Positions 5,289-10,424 of a stretch of 10,424 nt of DNA are shown one piece after another. The stretch covers positions 1-10,424 of the forward strand of contig RFIZ01000001.1 in assembly GCA_003695105.1 (NCBI GenBank). Direction: 5' to 3'. Position 1 is the stretch's first letter. Every line of letters begins with the position of its first letter. Below the pieces are notes generated by a model. That model saw only the letters and a list, made by a program, of their open reading frames with translations. It ran no database searches and had not been told where the DNA came from. Position numbers and translations under genes: made by a program. The stretch comes from Fidelibacterota bacterium. Lineage in GTDB: Bacteria; Fidelibacterota; Marinisomatia; Marinisomatales; J089.

Positions 5289-8200
5289 ATGAGCGCCGAA
5301 TTCGTCCATTTACACAATCATTCTGACTACAGTCTCCTGGACGGGGCCCAGCGCATTCCCACGCTGGTGAGCACCGTGCAGGATCTGGGAATGGATGCGG
5401 TGGCGGTGACCGAACACGGGAATCTCTTCAGTGTGATTCCGTTCTATCAGACCGCCCGAAAAGCCGGCATCAAACCCATCATCGGCTGTGAGGTGTATGT
5501 GGCCCAGGGCAGTCGGTTCGACAAGAAACGGACGGCGGAGGGCGGCCGCGGCACCAATCATCTCATCCTGCTGGCTCAGAATTATACCGGCTATAAAAAC
5601 CTGATGAAGCTGGTCACTCACGGCTATCTGGAAGGCTTTTATTATTCACCCCGGGTGGACAAGGAATTGCTCCGGAGATACAACGAAGGTTTGATCTGTC
5701 TGTCGGCCTGTTTGAAAGGGGAAGTGCCGGAATGGCTGTTGCGCAACGATCCCGACGCCGCCCGGCGCGCCGCCCTGGAACTGGCGGAAATCTTTCCCGG
5801 GCGGTTTTACCTGGAAATTCAAAATCACAACATTCCCGAAGAGGCGGTGAATATCGACCGCATTACCAAACTGGCCCGGGAACTGGACCTGCCGCTGGTG
5901 GCCACCAATGACGCCCATTACGCCCGGCAGGAACACTGGGAAGCGCACGATATTCATATCTGTCTGGGGACGGGCAAGGACCGGAGCGATCCCAATCGCC
6001 TGCGCTACGCCACGCCCCAGTTCTATTTCAAATCCCAGGATGAGATGTATCACCTCTTCCGGGAATTTCCCCAGGCGCTGGAAAATACCCGCCGGATCGC
6101 CGATTCCATCGATCTGGACATCCCCATGGGACACATTCATCTCCCCCGGTTTCCCATTCCCGATGATTTTCCGGAGAAAAACCCGGACGCCTATCTCCGG
6201 TCGCTCTGCGAACAGGGATTGAAAAAACGCTATCCGGAAGAAACGCCCGAAATAAAACAACGTCTGGACTACGAACTGTCCGTCATCAAAAAGATGGGGT
6301 TCGCCGGTTACTTTCTGATCACGTCCGATTTTGTTCATTATGCCAAAGAGCACGCCATTCCCGTGGGACCGGGCCGGGGATCCGCCGCCGGCAGTCTGGT
6401 GTCCTACGTTCTCGGCATCACCGACATTGATCCTTTGAAACACGGTCTGTTGTTCGAACGCTTTTTGAATCCGGACCGGATCAGCATGCCGGATATCGAT
6501 ATCGATTTTTGTATCAACCGCCGGGAAGAAGTCATCAATTATATCAAAGGGGTCTACGGGGAGAATTCCGTCACTCAGATCATCACCTTTGGGACCATGA
6601 AAGCCCGGGCGGTGGTCCGGGACGTGGGCCGGGTCATGGGCTATTCCTTCGGGGAAGTGGACCGGATCGCCAAGGCCATTCCGGCGGAACTGAAAATCAC
6701 CCTCGACAAGGCGATGGAGAAAAATCCGGAATTCCGGCAGATGGCCGAAGGCAAGTACAAGGAATTGATCCAGCACGCCCGGGTCCTGGAAGGGATGAAC
6801 CGCCACGCCTCCACCCATGCCGCCGGCGTGTTGATTGTGCCGGGGGATTTGACCGACTATATTCCGCTCTACAAATCTCCCCAGACGGATGACGTGGTCA
6901 GCCAGTACGACATGAAGGGGTTGGAAGCCCTGGGACTGCTGAAAATGGATTTTCTGGGGCTGCGGAATCTCACCGTGATTGACCAGGCGGTGAAACTGAT
7001 CGCCCGGAAGGGCGAAACCATCGACATCGGTTCCATCCCCCTGGACGACCCCCAGGTGTACGACCTGTTCGGGAAGGGCCTGACCATCGGTGTGTTTCAA
7101 TTCGAATCCTCCGGAATGCGGGAATATCTCAAAAAACTGAAACCCACCCAAATCGAAGACCTGATCGCCATGAACGCCCTCTACCGGCCGGGCCCCATGG
7201 AAAACATCGAAGATTTCATAGCCCGGAAACAGGGCCGGAAAAAAATCGAATATCCGCACCCGGCCCTGGAGCCCATCCTGCGGGAAACCTATGGTATCAT
7301 CGTCTACCAGGAACAGGTCATGCAAATCGCCAACCGCATCGCCGGCTTCACCATGGCGGAAGCCGATTCCCTGCGCAAGGCCATGGGCAAGAAGATCCGG
7401 GAAAAGATGGAGGAAATGCTGGCCAAGTTCAAGGCCAGTGCGGTGGAACAGGGGATCTCCCGCAAGAAGGCCGATGAAATCGCGGCCCTGATCGAAAAAT
7501 TTGCCCAGTACGGCTTCAATAAAAGTCATGCGACCGCCTATGCCTATGTGGCCTACCAGACGGCCTGGCTCAAAACCCATTATCCGGCGGAATTCATGGC
7601 GGCGAACCTGTCCACGGAAATGTCGGACCTGGACCGGGTGGTGATTCTGATCAATGAATGCCGGAAACTGGGCATCCGGGTGGACCCGCCCGACGTGAAC
7701 GTGTCCGTGGCGGACTTTCATCCCGTGGATGACCATACGATTTCCTTTGGCCTGAATGCCATCAAGAATGTGGGGTCCAAAGCTCTCAAGGCCATTCTGG
7801 CGGAACGGGAGGCCAACGGCCCCTTCCGGACCCTGTATGAATTTTGTGAACGGGTGGACCTGAGCGTGGTGAACAAGAAAGTGATCGAAAGTCTGGTTCT
7901 GGCGGGAGCCATGGATCGCCTGGAAGGGTCCCGGGCCCAGAAATTTGCCGCGGTGGAAGAGGCCCTGCGGTACGGGCAACAGATCCAGCAGCGGAAAGCA
8001 GCCGATCAGGTGGACCTCTTTGCTTCCGGTGATCTGGCCCCGGTGCACAAGACCCCGCAATTGCCTCAGGTGCCGGACTGGACCGAAAGCGAAGCCCTGG
8101 ACCGGGAACGACAGGTGGTGGGGATGTACATTTCGGGACATCCACTCCTGAAATACGCCGAAGACCTGGAGGAATTCAGTACCATCGATTTTACCGACTC

Positions 8201-8720
8201 CACCCGGCTGAAAGGGGAGGAACATGTCCGTCTGGGAGGGATGATCACCAATTTGCGGATCCAGTTCGACCGGCGGAACCAGCCCATGGCCTTCTTCAAT
8301 CTGGATTGCCTGGGGGGACAGGCGGATGTGGTCATGTTTGCTTCCGTCTACGATCGCTACCACCACCTGGTGGAAAACGACCGGGTGGTGTTTATCGTGG
8401 GCAAAACGTCGGACAGCTCCAATTTCAGTGACCTGAAACTGATTGCCGACGAAGTGGTGGGCCTGGAAAACGTGCGGGAGTATTTTTCCACCTGCCTGCA
8501 CATCCGGTTCCGGGAGGACGAGGTCACCCCCGAAGAACTGGAAGCCCTGCGGCAACGGGCGGAGCGGTACCGGGGTACGTGTAAACTGACGTTTCATTTG
8601 AAGACCCGCCAGAACGAGCAGCGCATCATCCACGCCCACAATATCCGGGTCTCCTCCGACCGGGAATTCATCGGCTGGCTCCGGGACCGGTTCGGCAAAT
8701 CCAACGTCTGGATCGAATGA
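5289..8720 (+). CDS. dnaE: DNA polymerase III subunit alpha
   Basis: This is the replicative polymerase subunit that extends DNA at the fork. The 1143 residues fit DnaE (about 1150-1170 in Proteobacteria). Domains in order: PHP domain (about 4-280), palm/thumb/fingers (about 280-810), tandem HhH region (about 810-900), internal clamp-binding motif QVDLF (907-911), OB fold (about 978-1065) and a short C-terminal domain. Catalytic aspartates are D402 and D404 in PDIDIDFC and D554 in LLKMDFLGLR; PGRGSAAGSLVSY (361-373) and YRPGPMENI (632-640) are conserved. Putative PHP metal ligands H9, H11, D18, H43, E68, H91, C141, D208 and H210 are all present. I prefer ATG 5289 (start MSAEFVHLHNHSDYS, like other DnaE). 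An in-frame TTG at 5280 adds three residues. Neither has a clear Shine-Dalgarno. It overlaps dtd by ATGA. No frameshift is seen. Confidence 0.98.
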   Translation: MSAEFVHLHNHSDYSLLDGAQRIPTLVSTVQDLGMDAVAVTEHGNLFSVIPFYQTARKAGIKPIIGCEVYVAQGSRFDKKRTAEGGRGTNHLILLAQNYTGYKNLMKLVTHGYLEGFYYSPRVDKELLRRYNEGLICLSACLKGEVPEWLLRNDPDAARRAALELAEIFPGRFYLEIQNHNIPEEAVNIDRITKLARELDLPLVATNDAHYARQEHWEAHDIHICLGTGKDRSDPNRLRYATPQFYFKSQDEMYHLFREFPQALENTRRIADSIDLDIPMGHIHLPRFPIPDDFPEKNPDAYLRSLCEQGLKKRYPEETPEIKQRLDYELSVIKKMGFAGYFLITSDFVHYAKEHAIPVGPGRGSAAGSLVSYVLGITDIDPLKHGLLFERFLNPDRISMPDIDIDFCINRREEVINYIKGVYGENSVTQIITFGTMKARAVVRDVGRVMGYSFGEVDRIAKAIPAELKITLDKAMEKNPEFRQMAEGKYKELIQHARVLEGMNRHASTHAAGVLIVPGDLTDYIPLYKSPQTDDVVSQYDMKGLEALGLLKMDFLGLRNLTVIDQAVKLIARKGETIDIGSIPLDDPQVYDLFGKGLTIGVFQFESSGMREYLKKLKPTQIEDLIAMNALYRPGPMENIEDFIARKQGRKKIEYPHPALEPILRETYGIIVYQEQVMQIANRIAGFTMAEADSLRKAMGKKIREKMEEMLAKFKASAVEQGISRKKADEIAALIEKFAQYGFNKSHATAYAYVAYQTAWLKTHYPAEFMAANLSTEMSDLDRVVILINECRKLGIRVDPPDVNVSVADFHPVDDHTISFGLNAIKNVGSKALKAILAEREANGPFRTLYEFCERVDLSVVNKKVIESLVLAGAMDRLEGSRAQKFAAVEEALRYGQQIQQRKAADQVDLFASGDLAPVHKTPQLPQVPDWTESEALDRERQVVGMYISGHPLLKYAEDLEEFSTIDFTDSTRLKGEEHVRLGGMITNLRIQFDRRNQPMAFFNLDCLGGQADVVMFASVYDRYHHLVENDRVVFIVGKTSDSSNFSDLKLIADEVVGLENVREYFSTCLHIRFREDEVTPEELEALRQRAERYRGTCKLTFHLKTRQNEQRIIHAHNIRVSSDREFIGWLRDRFGKSNVWIE

Positions 8721-9163
8721 TTGCCGTCCTCCAGCGGGTCACCAGTGCTTCCGTCCGGGTCGGGTCCCGCACCGTCGGGGCCGTTTCCCGGGGACTGGTC
8801 ATTTTTCTGGGCGTCATGGATACGGATAACGAGACCGACGCCCGGTTTCTGGTGGACAAAATCCTGCCCTTCCGGATCTTCAATGACGGGCAGGGGAAAA
8901 TGAACCGGTCACTGCTGGACGTGGGAGGCGAACTGCTGATCATCAGCCAGTTTACCCTGTGCGGGGACTGGCGGAAGGGCCGGCGTCCCAGTTTTGTCCA
9001 TGCGGCGCCGCCGGACCGGGGCCGGGAACTGTACCTGCGTTTTATTGCCCTCTGCCGGGAGCGGGGCGTCACCGTGGCGGAAGGCGAATTCGGCGCCATG
9101 ATGGAAGTGGAACTGATCAATGACGGCCCGGTGACCTTCGTCCTGGACAGCGCCCGGAAATAG
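8717..9163 (+). CDS. dtd: D-aminoacyl-tRNA deacylase
   Basis: This enzyme removes D-amino acids wrongly attached to tRNA (for example D-Tyr-tRNA), and also clears glycine from mischarged tRNA-Ala, in the cytoplasm. The 148-residue length is normal (about 145-150). Family landmarks are an MIAVLQRVTSASVRV start, GLVIFLGV (26-33), the active-site SQFTL motif (77-81), KGRRPSF (87-93) and the cross-subunit Gly-cisPro motif in NDGPVT (135-140). The usual QFTLYAD reads QFTLCGD here, a mild variation. Its ATG shares 4 bases with the dnaE stop codon (ATGA), so it is almost certainly cotranscribed and translationally coupled with dnaE. No separate promoter is needed. Confidence 0.96.
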   Translation: MIAVLQRVTSASVRVGSRTVGAVSRGLVIFLGVMDTDNETDARFLVDKILPFRIFNDGQGKMNRSLLDVGGELLIISQFTLCGDWRKGRRPSFVHAAPPDRGRELYLRFIALCRERGVTVAEGEFGAMMEVELINDGPVTFVLDSARK

Positions 9164-9171
9164 ACGTCGAA

Positions 9172-9187
9172 ACAGGTGAAATCCTGT
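9172..9187 (+). other. Small hairpin after dtd
   Basis: ACAGG (9172-9176) and CCTGT (9183-9187) flank a 6-base loop TGAAAT, just after the dtd stop. The 5-bp stem and the lack of a clean T-run make a factor-independent terminator doubtful. It could attenuate or simply be chance in the 66-base gap before the B12-domain gene. Confidence 0.2.
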
Positions 9188-9229
9188 GGATTCCTTTGTA
9201 ACTTTATCCAACCAATGATTTGAGGAATC

Positions 9230-9634
9230 ATGGACCGACCGATACGTATCCTGATGGCGAAACCGGGGCTGGACGGCCATGACCGGGGTATCAAAGTGCT
9301 GGCCTCGGCCTACCGGGACGCCGGGATGGAAGTGATCTATCTGGGTTTGCGCCAGACGCCGGAAATGATTGTGTCCGCCGCCGTTCAGGAAGATGTGGAT
9401 GTGATTGCCCTGTCCATTCTCTCCGGCGCGCATATGACCATTTTTCCCCGGGTACTGGACCTGATGCGGGAACAGGGTCTGGATGATGTCCTGCTGACCG
9501 GAGGCGGGATTATTCCCGAGGAAGACATGAAACGCCTGGCCTCTCTGGGCGTAGGCAAACTGTTCGGTCCCGGAACCCCCGTTCAGGAAACCATCGACTA
9601 TATTCAGCACTGGGTGGCTGAACATCGCCGCTGA
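9230..9634 (+). CDS. Stand-alone cobalamin (B12)-binding domain protein, methylmalonyl-CoA mutase C-terminal type
   Basis: The 134 residues are one complete B12-binding domain and nothing else. The base-off/His-on signature DxHxxG is D15-G-H17-D-R-G20 inside KPGLDGHDRG. S62-I-L64 is the SxL element, and GGG (91-93) in LTGGGIIP is the glycine turn lining the nucleotide tail. These match the C-terminal domain of methylmalonyl-CoA mutase and the separate small subunit in organisms with split mutases. No catalytic large subunit or MeaB-type chaperone is in the window, so it may be a small subunit acting with distant genes, a B12 carrier or a sensor. GAGG lies 4 bases before the ATG. Its TGA overlaps the next start (TGATG), so translation of the two is linked. 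Confidence 0.9.
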   Translation: MDRPIRILMAKPGLDGHDRGIKVLASAYRDAGMEVIYLGLRQTPEMIVSAAVQEDVDVIALSILSGAHMTIFPRVLDLMREQGLDDVLLTGGGIIPEEDMKRLASLGVGKLFGPGTPVQETIDYIQHWVAEHRR

Positions 9635-10424
9635 TGGATCTGACCAACCGACAGGAACTGGAAACCTATTTTGCCCGCCACATGGACACGGTTCTGTTCC
9701 CGGTCCTGGCGGATCAGTATCTCCAGTCGGGGGATCTGGAACGAGCCCTGAAAGTCTGTGAAATCGGACTGGAATACCATCCCCAACATGTGGACGGGCT
9801 CTACCTTCAGGCCCGGGTTTTGAAGGAAATGGGGCGGCTGGATGAAGCGGAAAAATGCCTGTTATCGCTCCAGTCCGCCGGTCAATACCACGCCCGGGGG
9901 ATGGAATTACTGGTGGAGGTTCAACGCAAGCTCCACCGGTCGCCGGCGGCCCGCCTGCAGGTATGGAAATATATTCATCAGCACTGTCCCACCCATCCCC
10001 GCGCCGCGGCCAATATCCGGCGGCTGAAACGCCAGCTGGCGGCCGGTCCCGGACCCAAGCCCAAAAAACGGGTCACCTCCTCCCGATGGAAGCAAAACAT
10101 TCCCGAGTCGTTCACTCCCTCCGCGGTGAGTACCTCTGTGGCCCCGGGCAGCGAACCGGCCTCTCCGCCGCCGGAAGAGGAATCGCCGCCCAGTTTTCAG
10201 GCCACCCGTTCCGCCGAGGAAATCGAGTTACCGGAAGACATCCTGGGGGTGGAAGCCAGTCCGGCCGAGACGTCGCCCGCTCCGGAGGAAGAAGCCCCGG
10301 GAGAATCGGTCCTGCGGTTTCGGGAAGAAGACACATCGGATCAGGAGGAAAGTGAACCGCCGGCCCCGGAGGGGAAGACGGAAGCGCCGGAACTCCGCCT
10401 TCAGGAAGACACGACCCCGGAACC
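9634..10424 (+). CDS. TPR protein with Pro/Glu-rich tail, C-terminus beyond the window
   Basis: The frame is open for 263 codons to the right edge with no stop. Residues about 20-88 form two TPR-like helical pairs (DQYLQSGDLERALKVCEIGL with YHP, then ARVLKEMGRLDEAEKCLLSL), and a further helical stretch follows to about 136. A basic patch (PGPKPKKRVTSSRWK, 139-153) leads into a disordered tail (about 160-263) of low complexity rich in Pro, Glu, Ser and Ala. No signal peptide or membrane segment is visible. The start overlaps the stop of the B12-domain gene as TGATG. TPRs usually hold protein partners; the partner is unknown, and the coupled B12-domain protein is the obvious candidate. The tail may link to another folded domain outside the window. 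The gene uses the Leu codon TTA three times, a codon avoided in the bulk of dnaE. Confidence 0.82.
   Translation, partial: MDLTNRQELETYFARHMDTVLFPVLADQYLQSGDLERALKVCEIGLEYHPQHVDGLYLQARVLKEMGRLDEAEKCLLSLQSAGQYHARGMELLVEVQRKLHRSPAARLQVWKYIHQHCPTHPRAAANIRRLKRQLAAGPGPKPKKRVTSSRWKQNIPESFTPSAVSTSVAPGSEPASPPPEEESPPSFQATRSAEEIELPEDILGVEASPAETSPAPEEEAPGESVLRFREEDTSDQEESEPPAPEGKTEAPELRLQEDTTPE

Noticed and set aside
5646..8639. Long antisense open frame (about 997 codons) opposite dnaE
   Set aside because: It is codon-aligned with dnaE, so its stops could arise only from the sense codons TTA, CTA and TCA, which this gene avoids. The translated product is His/Gly/Phe-rich and unlike a real protein.

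Overview
The window is GC-rich bacterial chromosome, tightly packed and read outward from one divergent intergenic region at about 5049-5288. I see no tRNA, rRNA, CRISPR array, insertion sequence, integrase or phage gene, and nothing that looks recently transferred. Most genes belong to ordinary bacterial families. The taxon cannot be fixed from this sequence. Three features suggest a Gram-negative organism: a lipoprotein amidase, exported proteins with classical signal peptides, and a bactofilin-like membrane protein. The mix (the bactofilin-like protein, an exported MetX-fold hydrolase, a stand-alone B12-binding domain and a TPR protein with an acidic tail) would fit an under-sampled FCB-type or Calditrichota/KSB1-like lineage. 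That placement is a weak inference.

Left half, minus strand, read from 5048 down to 1: yggT, then a lipoprotein N-acetylmuramoyl-L-alanine amidase, an exported alpha/beta hydrolase of the homoserine acetyltransferase fold, gpmI (cofactor-independent phosphoglycerate mutase, GTG start), a small YbjQ/UPF0145 protein, a signal-peptide protein with bactofilin-like beta repeats and several membrane spans, and the first 43 codons of an unrecognised gene cut by the window edge. Gaps are 8, 70, 57, 11, 56 and 1 bases and no convincing terminator lies between the genes, so one operon with possible internal promoters is plausible. Apart from gpmI and ybjQ, the recognised products are predicted to be at or outside the cytoplasmic membrane.

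Right half, plus strand: dnaE (replicative DNA polymerase III alpha, 1143 residues from the preferred ATG) overlaps dtd (D-aminoacyl-tRNA deacylase) by 4 bases. After 66 bases comes a stand-alone cobalamin-binding domain protein of the methylmalonyl-CoA mutase C-terminal type. Its stop codon overlaps, as TGATG, the start of a TPR protein with a long Pro/Glu-rich tail that runs off the right edge.

I did not find a clear new defence or mobile system. The points most worth a second look are the membrane-anchored bactofilin-like protein with its co-directional unknown neighbour, the exported MetX-fold hydrolase next to a cell-wall amidase, the translationally coupled B12-domain/TPR pair, and a DnaE whose PHP domain keeps a full set of putative metal ligands.
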